Shown: positions 1-8,016 of the stretch, piece by piece | Layout of the letters: the number at the start of each line of letters is the position of its first letter | Numbering within the stretch: position 1 is the stretch's first letter | Source: an uncultured bacterium | GTDB taxonomy: Bacteria; Cyanobacteriota; Vampirovibrionia; Gastranaerophilales; Gastranaerophilaceae | DNA length: 64,000 bases | Reading direction: 5' to 3' | NCBI GenBank assembly: GCA_949284985.1 | Contig: CASDWY010000010.1 | Coordinates: 1 to 64,000 of the forward strand | The notes under the pieces: model-generated | What the model saw: only the letters and a program-made list of their open reading frames with translations | Told to the model about the DNA's origin: nothing | The model's database searches: none | Translations under genes and position numbers: made by a program

Positions 1-780
1 ACTAAAAAATCTATTTTTGATAAGTTTTATCTAGAAAAAGCCGCTTTTACTTTAGCTGAAACATTAATTACTCTCACTATTATTGGTGTTGTTGCTGCTT
101 TAACCATTCCTAATTTAATCTCTAGCTATCAAAAACATACCTATGTTGTTGGGCTTAAAAAAGCCTACTCTCAACTTCAAAATGCTATGAAGATGATTCC
201 TATCACCCAAGGTTGTCCTGCTGGGGATTTTGACTGTGTTGGGTGGAATTATAGATACTATGATAGCAATGGGGACTGGGTTTATACTCCTGTAACAAAC
301 ATTGAGGGGCAGGAGTTTGATGGAAATCGATACAACAAACAGGCATATCTTCTTTCTAAACAGTTTAAAATTAATAAATTGTGTTACGATGACTCAACTG
401 ATCCAGAATGTGTTAAAACAACAAACCACTTTTATCCTAATATAAATACCTCGCTGTTTATTACTAATGATGGAATGATATGGCTTTCTTATGGTGGTGA
501 CTATGATTTAATAGACATAAATGGCCTTAAAGGTCCAAACAAATGGGGTAGAGATCAGTTTGCATTTGATATAACAGGTCAAGATACAGAAAATCGCTAT
601 GGCATCCCTCAAGGTACTGTTGTTCCTAAGGGTTCAAAATTGCATGCTGATATAAACAATTTCCCAGAATACTACTGGAGAAATAACAACTACTGCACGA
701 CTGAAAATGTTAACATAGGATCTCATTTTGCAGAATACTGCACAGGAAGAGTATTGGAAGAAGATGCGATGAATTATTAA
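1..780 (+). CDS. Type IV prepilin-like protein (5' partial)
   Basis: The frame is open from base 1, so the first in-frame ATG at 187 is not the start and the gene begins outside the window. The visible N-terminus carries a class III prepilin signal: a basic/polar leader ending ...KAA, then FTLAETL with Glu at +5, then a hydrophobic helix running into IPNLI. The rest is a roughly 200-residue globular, Cys-containing region typical of type II secretion or type IV pilus major and minor pilins. After processing by prepilin peptidase it would be assembled into a pilus or pseudopilus in the cell envelope. The residue before the cut is Ala rather than the usual Gly. No pilus assembly genes lie in the window; such prepilins are often scattered in this lineage. 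The family assignment is firm; the specific role is unknown. Confidence 0.8.
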   Translation, partial: TKKSIFDKFYLEKAAFTLAETLITLTIIGVVAALTIPNLISSYQKHTYVVGLKKAYSQLQNAMKMIPITQGCPAGDFDCVGWNYRYYDSNGDWVYTPVTNIEGQEFDGNRYNKQAYLLSKQFKINKLCYDDSTDPECVKTTNHFYPNINTSLFITNDGMIWLSYGGDYDLIDINGLKGPNKWGRDQFAFDITGQDTENRYGIPQGTVVPKGSKLHADINNFPEYYWRNNNYCTTENVNIGSHFAEYCTGRVLEEDAMNY

Positions 781-839
781 CTCAGCTATATAATTCTATT
801 TATATTGCATTTTATTTGATGTTAAAATACCTCACAATC

Positions 840-868
840 TTGATTTTAATAGATGCATGAATTATACT
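840..868 (+). promoter_or_regulatory. Sigma70-type promoter of the hydrogenase operon
   Basis: TTGATT at 840-845 and TATACT at 863-868 are separated by 17 bp. Transcription would begin near 875, about 20 nt before the ATG at 895. The upstream in-frame ATG at 853 lies inside this promoter, which argues for the start at 895. No Rex-type or other operator was recognised. Confidence 0.55.
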
Positions 869-894
869 GTAATAAGTTATACATAGGTGTGAAA

Positions 895-1140
895 ATGAGC
901 AAAGAAATTAATATTACAGTCTGTCTTGGAAGTGCATGTTTTGCAAGAGGTAATGAAGATCACTTAAACTACATAGAGGATTATGTAAAAGCACACAATC
1001 TGGATGCCAAAATAGAAATTACAGGTTCACGCTGTGAGGGGCTATGTGCAGACGGTCCAAATATAATCATAAACGGAACTGTATACAATAATATGACTTC
1101 TGTCAAATTAAAGGAAATTTTAGATAAATTAAGAGGTTAA
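895..1140 (+). CDS. Thioredoxin-like [2Fe-2S] ferredoxin (NuoE/HydC-like), first gene of the hydrogenase operon
   Basis: An 81-residue thioredoxin-fold ferredoxin of the NuoE C-terminal type. The likely [2Fe-2S] ligands are Cys10, Cys15, Cys47 and Cys51 (C-x4-C ... C-x3-C). Such proteins shuttle electrons to or from hydrogenase modules in the cytoplasm. An earlier ATG at 853 is in frame but falls within the putative promoter, so the start at 895 is preferred. The gene is followed after 1 nt by the PAS-containing hydrogenase, so the two are co-transcribed. A second, diverged copy lies at 4033-4299 just before the other hydrogenase, which suggests that each hydrogenase has its own small electron carrier. 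The family is clear; partner specificity is inferred from gene order. Confidence 0.8.
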   Translation: MSKEINITVCLGSACFARGNEDHLNYIEDYVKAHNLDAKIEITGSRCEGLCADGPNIIINGTVYNNMTSVKLKEILDKLRG

Positions 1141-1141
1141 T

Positions 1142-2860
1142 ATGGACAAACTATATCCCGTCTATACCTTAAAAAACGAGTGTCACGACTGCTACAAGTG
1201 CATTCGTGAATGTCATATTAAAGCCATAAGTATCCAAAACGGACATGCCTCAGTTTTGCCGGAAAAATGTATTGCTTGCGGAAATTGTGTAAAAACCTGC
1301 CCAAGCAACGCAAAACGGGTAAGAAACGATATTGAAAAAGTTAAAAATTTATTTAGAGCTCAAAAAGAAGTTTTTGTATCTCTTGCTCCGAGCTGGGCTG
1401 GAATATTTGAGCATAGTCCTGCTAAAATGATTTCTATTCTAAAAAAATTAGGATTTTCTCACGTTAGTGAAACTGCTCTTGGCGCTCAAGAAGTTTCAAT
1501 TGAAACCAGCAAGATAATGTCACAACAAGAAAAAGGCTTGTTTATCTCAAGTGCCTGCCCTGTTGTCGTTGATTACATAAGACTTTACAATCCAAAATTT
1601 ATTAACAACATTGTACCAATTGCCTCACCTGCACTAACACACGCAAAACTTCTTAAAGAAATATATGGAAACCAAATTGCAGTAGTTTTTATAGGTCCTT
1701 GTATAGCTAAAAAAAATGAATCTGACAGACATCAGGATCTCATTGATGTAGCTTTAACTTTTGAAGAACTTAAACTCTGGATAACAGAAGACCTTGGATC
1801 TACTCAAGGAATTAATTTTAACAGTGCTGAGCGATTTGTTCCAGAAGCAGCCTTTGAGGGTTCGCTTTATGCAGTAGAAGGCGGTATGAATGAAACTTTA
1901 AAAAAAGGTGGCAACACAACTGACGTCCAACTTCTAAACATAAGCTCAATTGAAAATCTTGAAAAAGCACTTATAGGTTTAGAACCTCAAAATATTAACA
2001 AAAAAATTTTTATAGAAGCACTTGCCTGCAATGGTGGTTGTCTCGCTGGACCTTGTAATTCTACAAAAAAATCAGAACTCTTACGTATTTCTGATGTCCT
2101 TTCAAAAATCCAAGAAAGAGAAACTATTCCAACAGAGCCAAAAACTGTTGTGGAAGAAGAATATAAACCTAAAAAAATTGAGCATCACACCTACAGTTCA
2201 GAACAAATAATAAATGCCCTAAAAAAAATCGGTAAACATACTGAAGAAGACGAGCTAAACTGCGGTGGCTGCGGCTATAACACTTGCCGAGAACTTGCGG
2301 CTGCAATGATTTCCGGAGAAGCAGAACCATCAATGTGTGTCTCTTATATGAGAAAAATCGCAATGAGAAAAGCAGCAGCAATGCTCCGTTGCATGCCATC
2401 TGCTATCGTTATGGTCGATAGTAATTTAAAAATTGTAGAATCTAACGACGCCTTTATGAAAATGTTTTGCGGTGAAATGTATGATGTTTTTGCAGAACGA
2501 CCTGAAGGCGTTAATGGTGCTTGCATAGATAGAATAGTAGATTTTAGTGATATTTTTAAAGAAACATTAAAAACTTCTCGTGATATTCACCGCGAACGAT
2601 ATCCTGTATATGATAAACTTTATGATATAACAGCTTTTTCTATTGAAAAAAATGAACTTGTTGGTGCTGTAATTACCGACGTTACAAAAACAGAATTAGG
2701 TCGTGAACAAATAGCTCACAGAGCACAAGAAGTTATTTCAAAAAATATTGCAATTGTTCAAGAAATCGCAGGGCTTTTAGGAGAACATATGGTTGAAACT
2801 GAACTTCTTTTAAGTACAATTGCCCAAGATTACGACTACTCCGAGGAAAAACAACAATAA
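1142..2860 (+). CDS. Putative sensory [FeFe] hydrogenase (HydS-like, group C) with PAS domain
   Basis: 572 residues. Order of domains: two [4Fe-4S] ferredoxin motifs (Cys14/17/20/24 and Cys43/46/49/53), an H-cluster domain (about 70-320), a further four-Cys cluster motif (CGGCGYNTC plus a later Cys, about 375-405) and a C-terminal PAS domain (about 410-510). Motif L1 reads SSACP, so the proton-relay Cys of TSCCP is Ala138 while the cluster ligand Cys139 is kept. L2 has Cys187 in GPCIAKK; L3 has Cys296 and Cys300. Loss of the proton-relay Cys and a PAS tail are hallmarks of group C hydrogenases, which are thought to sense H2 or redox state rather than turn over quickly. It overlaps the phosphatase gene by one base (TAATG), suggesting that signal passes from this protein to the phosphatase. 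Confidence 0.85.
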   Translation: MDKLYPVYTLKNECHDCYKCIRECHIKAISIQNGHASVLPEKCIACGNCVKTCPSNAKRVRNDIEKVKNLFRAQKEVFVSLAPSWAGIFEHSPAKMISILKKLGFSHVSETALGAQEVSIETSKIMSQQEKGLFISSACPVVVDYIRLYNPKFINNIVPIASPALTHAKLLKEIYGNQIAVVFIGPCIAKKNESDRHQDLIDVALTFEELKLWITEDLGSTQGINFNSAERFVPEAAFEGSLYAVEGGMNETLKKGGNTTDVQLLNISSIENLEKALIGLEPQNINKKIFIEALACNGGCLAGPCNSTKKSELLRISDVLSKIQERETIPTEPKTVVEEEYKPKKIEHHTYSSEQIINALKKIGKHTEEDELNCGGCGYNTCRELAAAMISGEAEPSMCVSYMRKIAMRKAAAMLRCMPSAIVMVDSNLKIVESNDAFMKMFCGEMYDVFAERPEGVNGACIDRIVDFSDIFKETLKTSRDIHRERYPVYDKLYDITAFSIEKNELVGAVITDVTKTELGREQIAHRAQEVISKNIAIVQEIAGLLGEHMVETELLLSTIAQDYDYSEEKQQ

Positions 2861-4023
2861 TGTTTATTGATATAGACTGCGCACAAGAAAAAAAATACGG
2901 TCAAAATGCTTATGGGGATTGTTTTATGTCAAAACGTGACCCGGTAAAAGGTGAACTTATTGCTGTTCTTTCTGATGGACTAGGTAGTGGGATTAAAGCC
3001 AATATCCTTGCATCAATGACCGCAACAATGCTTTTAAAATTTGTTGAAGCCGGAAGAAGTATTAAAAGAACTTGCGAAGTGGTTATGAACGCACTTCCTG
3101 TCTGTCAAGTGCGAAAAATAAGTTACTCAACTTTTTCAGTTGCCGTTTGCAGTGAGGATGGCGCAGTTAAAATTGTTGAAGAAGGTAATCCACAATTTAT
3201 ATATATTAGTGATGGCAGGGTTATAGAACCGGAATTTACAGTAATTGATTCTGAAACCTTTAAAAACAGACATATGCATATATATAAATTAAATTTAAAA
3301 CTAAATGATCGGCTTATATTCTGCTCTGATGGCGTAACTCAAGCAGGACTAGGTAATCCGGAACTAAAACTTGGATTAAGACGCAGTGGACTTATAAAAT
3401 GCCTTTTGGAAAGAATTAACCAAGATCCGAATGTCCCCAGCAACGAGCTTTCCAACTATGTTGTAAAGCTTGCCAAAAATACCGAAGTTGACAGAAAAGC
3501 AAAAGATGACATTTCTTGCTGTGTAATTCATTACAGAGAACCCAGAAAAGCCCTAATTTTTACAGGTCCACCTTATCATATGGAAAAAGATCGCGATTAT
3601 GCACTTGAATTTTGGAATTCTGAAAGTAAAAAAGCTATATGCGGAGGAACAACAGCAAATCTTATTTCCAGAGAATTAAATATTCCTGTTAAATGTGATA
3701 TCACCGGCAGTGTAGGAAAGCTTCCTGCTGTTTCCAAAATGGAGGGCATTGATCTCGTTACTGAAGGTATTTTAACACTAACACGTGCAGTTGATTATCT
3801 TGAAAACGGATTTAAAGAAAAAGAAAAAAATGCAGCCTATGAACTTGTAAATTTTCTTTTAACTAGTGATTGCATTGAGTTTATGGTTGGTGCTAAGCTA
3901 AATCAAGCACACTATGATCCAAACTTGCCTGTTGAAATTGAAATAAGAAAAAATATTATAAAAAAAATGGCAAAAATTTTAGAAGATAAATATATCAAAA
4001 AAGTTATAGTAAGATATATATAA
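2860..4023 (+). CDS. SpoIIE-family PP2C-type serine phosphatase, hydrogenase-linked
   Basis: 387 residues. The N-terminal two thirds form a SpoIIE/PP2C phosphatase domain: the metal-binding LSDGLGSG motif near residue 45 and the C-terminal KDDISCCVI motif near 220 hold the expected acidic residues. About 150 further residues (from the FTGPPYH segment on) form an extra C-terminal domain that is characteristic of the hydrogenase-associated members. The enzyme would remove phosphate from Ser/Thr of a regulatory protein in the cytoplasm. The start codon overlaps the stop of the PAS-bearing hydrogenase, so the two proteins are translationally coupled and probably act as sensor and output. The target is not encoded nearby: no anti-sigma factor or kinase gene is in the operon. 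Confidence 0.82.
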   Translation: MFIDIDCAQEKKYGQNAYGDCFMSKRDPVKGELIAVLSDGLGSGIKANILASMTATMLLKFVEAGRSIKRTCEVVMNALPVCQVRKISYSTFSVAVCSEDGAVKIVEEGNPQFIYISDGRVIEPEFTVIDSETFKNRHMHIYKLNLKLNDRLIFCSDGVTQAGLGNPELKLGLRRSGLIKCLLERINQDPNVPSNELSNYVVKLAKNTEVDRKAKDDISCCVIHYREPRKALIFTGPPYHMEKDRDYALEFWNSESKKAICGGTTANLISRELNIPVKCDITGSVGKLPAVSKMEGIDLVTEGILTLTRAVDYLENGFKEKEKNAAYELVNFLLTSDCIEFMVGAKLNQAHYDPNLPVEIEIRKNIIKKMAKILEDKYIKKVIVRYI

Positions 4024-4032
4024 GGAGCAAAA

Positions 4033-4299
4033 ATGAGCAAAATCCAAGTAAAAATTTGTATGGGCACAACATGTTTTGTTATGGGAGCATCAAATCTTCA
4101 AGAACTTATAGAACTTATCCCAGAAAAATACTCTGATTCGGTAGAAGTTTGCGGTGTACCTTGTCTTGGTTTATGCTCAGAAACAAAAAAATATTCCGGT
4201 GCACCATATGTTAAAGTTAATGACGAAGTTGTAGCGGAAGCAACTACAGAAAAAGTACTTAAGCAAATAGAGAGAATATTGAAAAATGGACAAGAATAA
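4033..4299 (+). CDS. Thioredoxin-like [2Fe-2S] ferredoxin (second copy)
   Basis: 88 residues, same family as the protein at 895-1140. Likely [2Fe-2S] ligands are Cys9, Cys14, Cys44 and Cys48, with an extra Cys40. It has a strong ribosome-binding site (AAGGAG, 4023-4028). Its 3' end overlaps the following hydrogenase gene by 14 bases, so translation is probably coupled. It is expected to pass electrons to or from that hydrogenase. The electron donor it would take from (NADH dehydrogenase-type subunit or soluble ferredoxin) is not encoded here. Confidence 0.8.
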   Translation: MSKIQVKICMGTTCFVMGASNLQELIELIPEKYSDSVEVCGVPCLGLCSETKKYSGAPYVKVNDEVVAEATTEKVLKQIERILKNGQE

Positions 4300-5731
4300 C
4301 CAAGCACAACATTTAAAAAGAGAAATTTTAGTCAGAACTATTGAAGCATTTTTTTCTGACAATTTTGAAGAAAATACAAGATTAATTGCATATGACATGC
4401 GCCCTCAGGGATGCGAAGTGCCATATAGATGCTGTATTCACAAAGAAAGAGATGTAATTCAACACCGTATTATAGCAAACCTTGGACTTTCTATGGAAGA
4501 AATTGACGAAAGAAAACTTCTTTCGGACTATGCAAGAAAAGCTAAAGAGAGAACAGAACTGGAAAAAGACGTTCTTACCGTACTAGAAACAGCTTGTCAG
4601 GCATGCGTTCCGAGCAGAATGTTTGTTACAGATTTGTGTCAAGGCTGTGTTGCAAGACCTTGCGTTGAAAGTTGTAAATTTGGCGCAATATCTATTCAAA
4701 ATGGAAGATCTGTTATAGACGGCTCAAAATGCAAAAATTGTACAAAATGTATGCAAGTATGCCCCTACCACGCTATTGTAAAAATAGTAGTACCTTGTGA
4801 AGACGCCTGCCCTGTTGGTGCAATTGCTAAAGACCAAAGCGGTCATGCAACAATTGATTTTGATAAATGCATAACTTGTGGTAAATGTGTTGCGGCGTGT
4901 CCTTTTGGAGCAATACACGAAAAATCACAAATTATAGATATATTAAATCGCATAAAAGAAGGTAAAAAAGTTATAGCGATGATCGCCCCTTCTGTAGCAG
5001 GTCAATTACCTTGTTCAATATATCAACTTAATACCGCACTTTTACAATGCGGATTTAATGAAGTAGTTGAAGTTGCCCAAGGTGCAGATATTACAGCATT
5101 AAACGAAGCAGAAGAGTTTAAAGAACGAATGCAAAACGGTGATAAATTTATGACAACTTCTTGTTGTGCAGGATATAACAATCTTATTGCCCAACATTTA
5201 CCTGAAATCAAACCATTTGCTTCAGACACAAAAACACCTCTTTATTACACTGCAGAATTATGTAGAAAAGAAAATCCTGATGCAATAACAGTTTTTGTAA
5301 GCCCTTGTGTTGCAAAAAGAAGAGAATGCTTAGATAACCCCAATATAGATTATCTTCTAAGTTATGAAGAAATGGGTGCGTTATTTATAGCTAAAAAAAT
5401 AGAAGTTTCAACACTTGAACCAACTCCATTTAAAACTGAAGCATCAAGAGAAGGTCGCAATTTTGGTATTCTAGGAGGCGTTGCAAAATCTGTGGAAGTT
5501 GCAGACCAAGGACAATCTGAAATAAAACCTTATATAATTAATGGCTTAAATAAACAAACCATAAGAGAACTTCGTAATTATGCTAAAAAAGGTGAATGTG
5601 AAATGGGTAATCTTATTGAAGTTATGTGTTGCGAAGGCGGTTGCGTAGGCGGTAATTGCTGCGTTAATAACGCTAAAACTGCTACAAAAACTATCACTGA
5701 CTTTACAAAAGATAGCAAACCATTAAAATAA
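4286..5731 (+). CDS. [FeFe] hydrogenase, group B-like, with multiple [4Fe-4S] clusters
   Basis: 481 residues. A group-specific N-terminal region (1-105) is followed by Cys-rich ferredoxin segments (about 110-215) able to hold three or more [4Fe-4S] clusters, including CxxCxxCxxxCP repeats near 150 and 195, then the H-cluster domain. L1 is TTSCCAG: the proton-relay and ligand Cys293/Cys294 are both kept but the usual Pro is Ala. L2 is SPCVAKR (Cys341); L3 is EVMCCEGGC (Cys449, Cys453). This combination and length fit the group B1/B3 [FeFe] hydrogenases of anaerobes, probably H2-evolving from reduced ferredoxin. Unlike the PAS-bearing protein in the same operon it keeps the catalytic Cys. No hydE, hydF or hydG maturases are in the window. 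Group assignment rests on remembered family traits. Confidence 0.85.
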   Translation: MDKNNQAQHLKREILVRTIEAFFSDNFEENTRLIAYDMRPQGCEVPYRCCIHKERDVIQHRIIANLGLSMEEIDERKLLSDYARKAKERTELEKDVLTVLETACQACVPSRMFVTDLCQGCVARPCVESCKFGAISIQNGRSVIDGSKCKNCTKCMQVCPYHAIVKIVVPCEDACPVGAIAKDQSGHATIDFDKCITCGKCVAACPFGAIHEKSQIIDILNRIKEGKKVIAMIAPSVAGQLPCSIYQLNTALLQCGFNEVVEVAQGADITALNEAEEFKERMQNGDKFMTTSCCAGYNNLIAQHLPEIKPFASDTKTPLYYTAELCRKENPDAITVFVSPCVAKRRECLDNPNIDYLLSYEEMGALFIAKKIEVSTLEPTPFKTEASREGRNFGILGGVAKSVEVADQGQSEIKPYIINGLNKQTIRELRNYAKKGECEMGNLIEVMCCEGGCVGGNCCVNNAKTATKTITDFTKDSKPLK

Positions 5732-5752
5732 ATAATTTAAATTTAAATTATA

Positions 5753-5789
5753 AAATTACTCCGGTAAAATACATCGGAGTAATTTTTTT
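5753..5789 (+). terminator. Rho-independent terminator of the hydrogenase operon
   Basis: An 11-bp perfect stem (5753-5763 with 5775-5785) with an 11-nt loop, running into seven T (5783-5789), sits 22 nt after the last hydrogenase stop codon. Confidence 0.85.
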
Positions 5790-5814
5790 ATGTATAAATT
5801 TATGTATATTCTAA

Positions 5815-5844
5815 TTGACATACAAAAATAATAATATGTATAAT
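5815..5844 (+). promoter_or_regulatory. Consensus sigma70-type promoter for the pseudopeptidase operon
   Basis: TTGACA at 5815-5820 and TATAAT at 5839-5844, both perfect consensus, are separated by 18 bp. Transcription would start near 5851, about 20 nt upstream of the ATG at 5873. Confidence 0.7.
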
Positions 5845-5872
5845 TAAATAAGTTTAATCTTGGAGTTTGTTA

Positions 5873-6547
5873 ATGAGAACATTCTTAATAATACTTACAT
5901 TGCTTTTGTACTCCTGCAACTACTGCATTGCACACTCCAACAATCAAAATGATAATATCTTTTATCAAAAACAGCTCAACGAAACAGGGTTTAAAATTTT
6001 AAATGCTAATAATATAACAAACCGCATGAATTTTCGTTACAAAGATAGCCCTAAACTCAAAATCTCAACATCCTTAATGAAAAAAAATATCTACGTTTAT
6101 AAAGGAGCATTTGAACTGGTTGAAGATGAAAATGAACTTGCTGCATTACTTTGCAGAGAAATTTCATACATTAATAATGCTTCTAACGGCTTGTTGAGAC
6201 GAACATCCATGAGCTACTCTCCTTTAAAATACGAAAAAAAAGCTGATAGAAGAGCTGTTGATTATATGGTAAACGCAGGATACAACCCAATATCTTTAAT
6301 AATTTTTTTAAACAAACGAACTGGCGAACCAAAATGGTTTGAACAATATTTTATATCTCATAATGGTCTAAAAAGACAACTTTATACTTATGAATATATT
6401 TATGAAAAATACCCGTCCTTTATAGCTCAAAATAATTATTTAAAAAACCCATATTATCAAAACTTTCTACGTAACTCAATATCAGAACGCAAAGAAATTT
6501 ATGAATCAACCAAGTTAAAATTAAAAATTAAAGATGAAACAAATTAA
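5873..6547 (+). CDS. Secreted degenerate M48-like metallopeptidase (pseudopeptidase), copy 1
   Basis: 224 residues with an N-terminal signal sequence (hydrophobic 4-14, possible cleavage after CIA or at a Cys). The start is the ATG at 5873, preceded by TGGAG; an upstream in-frame TTG at 5867 overlaps this spacing. The central part resembles M48 peptidases: ENELAALLCREISY sits where the HExxH zinc helix should be, and YEKKADRRAVDYMVNAGYNP matches the third-ligand ExxAD helix and the following AGY-P segment. The zinc-binding His residues are replaced (Arg95, Tyr99) though Glu96 is kept, so catalysis is unlikely. Homologues are at 7306 and 31409. It probably acts outside the membrane as a binding or scaffold protein. 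The fold assignment is inference from motif alignment. Confidence 0.7.
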   Translation: MRTFLIILTLLLYSCNYCIAHSNNQNDNIFYQKQLNETGFKILNANNITNRMNFRYKDSPKLKISTSLMKKNIYVYKGAFELVEDENELAALLCREISYINNASNGLLRRTSMSYSPLKYEKKADRRAVDYMVNAGYNPISLIIFLNKRTGEPKWFEQYFISHNGLKRQLYTYEYIYEKYPSFIAQNNYLKNPYYQNFLRNSISERKEIYESTKLKLKIKDETN

Positions 6548-6548
6548 T

Positions 6549-7304
6549 ATGAAGAAAAAACTATATACAATAATTTTAACAACTATATTATTAACACAAA
6601 TAGTACAACCTATCGCATTTTGCCATGAAAATAATTTAAATCAAAAAATTGAGACAAACTACTCTTTTGAGTTAGAGAAAGATGAATTGGCGGAAACCCT
6701 AGATGCATCAAAACTACCTAAAAAAATAACCTACACCCCAATTTACTTAGAAGACGAAAAAACAATATCACAAACTTCTGCCTCCCTACCACACAAAAAA
6801 AAATATAAAACTCAGACGCCATTTGAAGACGGTATTGAGGTTGTACTCAAACCTGTAAAAAAAGTAAAAACAAAAAATTCCTACGTAAAAATTAAAAAAG
6901 GCAAAAAATATAAACACCATAAAGTTGTTCTTCCCAGACTAAACAAGACTATAGAATTTAAAGTTGTCAAAGATGTAATCAACACTAAAGGTCAAATTGT
7001 TATTCCTAAAAATACAATTGTTCACGCCAAAGTAGGAAACGTCTCGCCTAAAGCAATGGGAGGGGCACCGGCAGAAATTATTATTGAAAATTTTGAAGCA
7101 ATAAAAAAAGACGGAACAATAATTCCGCTTACCGGTAATATTAGCGAAGATGGTTTTTCCCTAGCTATATGGGTCGCAATTGCAGAACTTGCAACTACCC
7201 CTTTTCTTATCGGAATTGCTGTTCCTATACTTAGAGTGTTACCAGGCGGCCAAGCTGTAATCTCGCCTAAAAAAAAATACATAGTTTATTATCAGGAGAA
7301 TTAA
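6549..7304 (+). CDS. Secreted protein paired with pseudopeptidases
   Basis: 251 residues from ATG 6549; an in-frame ATG at 6534, overlapping the previous gene, would add five residues. The basic N-terminus plus hydrophobic stretch is a signal peptide with likely cleavage near residue 25. A Lys-rich middle (about 75-130) leads to a conserved domain (about 135-200) with the pattern IPKNTIVHAKV...GAPAEIIIENF, reminiscent of the beta-rich VirB10/TrbI core but too weak to name. A hydrophobic segment lies at about 205-235. The C-terminal half is clearly related to the protein at 32097-32663, which is likewise next to an M48-like pseudopeptidase. The two partners therefore form a repeated gene pair. 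Function unknown; envelope location is inferred. Confidence 0.6.
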   Translation: MKKKLYTIILTTILLTQIVQPIAFCHENNLNQKIETNYSFELEKDELAETLDASKLPKKITYTPIYLEDEKTISQTSASLPHKKKYKTQTPFEDGIEVVLKPVKKVKTKNSYVKIKKGKKYKHHKVVLPRLNKTIEFKVVKDVINTKGQIVIPKNTIVHAKVGNVSPKAMGGAPAEIIIENFEAIKKDGTIIPLTGNISEDGFSLAIWVAIAELATTPFLIGIAVPILRVLPGGQAVISPKKKYIVYYQEN

Positions 7305-7305
7305 T

Positions 7306-8016
7306 ATGAAATTCAAAAAAACATTACTTTTACTAAGTATTAGCACTATTATGTCAACAAATTTGCAAGTATTAGCCCACACACCAAATGTTGATACTAC
7401 ATATCAACAAGAAATTATGGAAACAGGATTTAGAATACTAAATGCAAATAAAATAGATAAACGAATAACTTTTTTCTACAAACAAGACGACGCGATAAAA
7501 ACCAGAGCATTATCCAGAACAAAAAGAATCCTTATTTACAGCGGAATAACTCCTTTCATAGATGATAGAAATGAAATAGCAGCAATAATAAGTCACCAAA
7601 TTGCTCGAGAATTAGACAATCACAAAGGGATCATGCGACGAAGTGCAAGAGCCATCAGACCTCAATTATATACAAAAAAAGCAGACAATACTGCTGTAGA
7701 TTTAATGGTAAATGCCGGATATAATCCGATAGCCCTAATCTCTGTTATGAACAAAATTCTATCTGAACCGAATTGGTTTGATTTCTTTGGGGGCAGTAAA
7801 GGCTCAAAAAGAATGATTAGTATTTATGAATATATCTACAACAATTATCCCCAATATTTGTCCAAAAACGATTATTTAACAAACATTTACTATCAAAATT
7901 TCTTAATAACTTCAAAAAAAGAACGTTATGAACTAAAGAAAAAATATGAAGAAAAAAATATGATTTCTGTTAAGTATCAAACTAAAAAATCAAAACAGCA
8001 ATCAATGCAAAAATAA
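7306..8016 (+). CDS. Secreted degenerate M48-like metallopeptidase (pseudopeptidase), copy 2
   Basis: 236 residues with a clear signal peptide ending VLA-HT near residue 24, and a good ribosome-binding site (CAGGAGA). Shares with copies 1 and 3 the ETGFRILNANKI segment, the RNEIAAIISHQIAR helix and the KKADNTAVDLMVNAGYNP segment. At the zinc motif it keeps His97 but has Gln98 for the catalytic Glu and Arg101 for the second His; the usual third-ligand Glu is Thr. It is thus even less likely to bind zinc than copy 1. The 3' end overlaps the convergent transporter gene by 35 bases. Role unknown, presumably together with the protein encoded just upstream. Confidence 0.7.
   Translation: MKFKKTLLLLSISTIMSTNLQVLAHTPNVDTTYQQEIMETGFRILNANKIDKRITFFYKQDDAIKTRALSRTKRILIYSGITPFIDDRNEIAAIISHQIARELDNHKGIMRRSARAIRPQLYTKKADNTAVDLMVNAGYNPIALISVMNKILSEPNWFDFFGGSKGSKRMISIYEYIYNNYPQYLSKNDYLTNIYYQNFLITSKKERYELKKKYEEKNMISVKYQTKKSKQQSMQK

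Noticed and set aside
853-894. In-frame ATG at 853 as start of the first ferredoxin
   Set aside because: It lies inside the predicted -35/-10 region and adds an atypical leader; ATG 895 fits family length.
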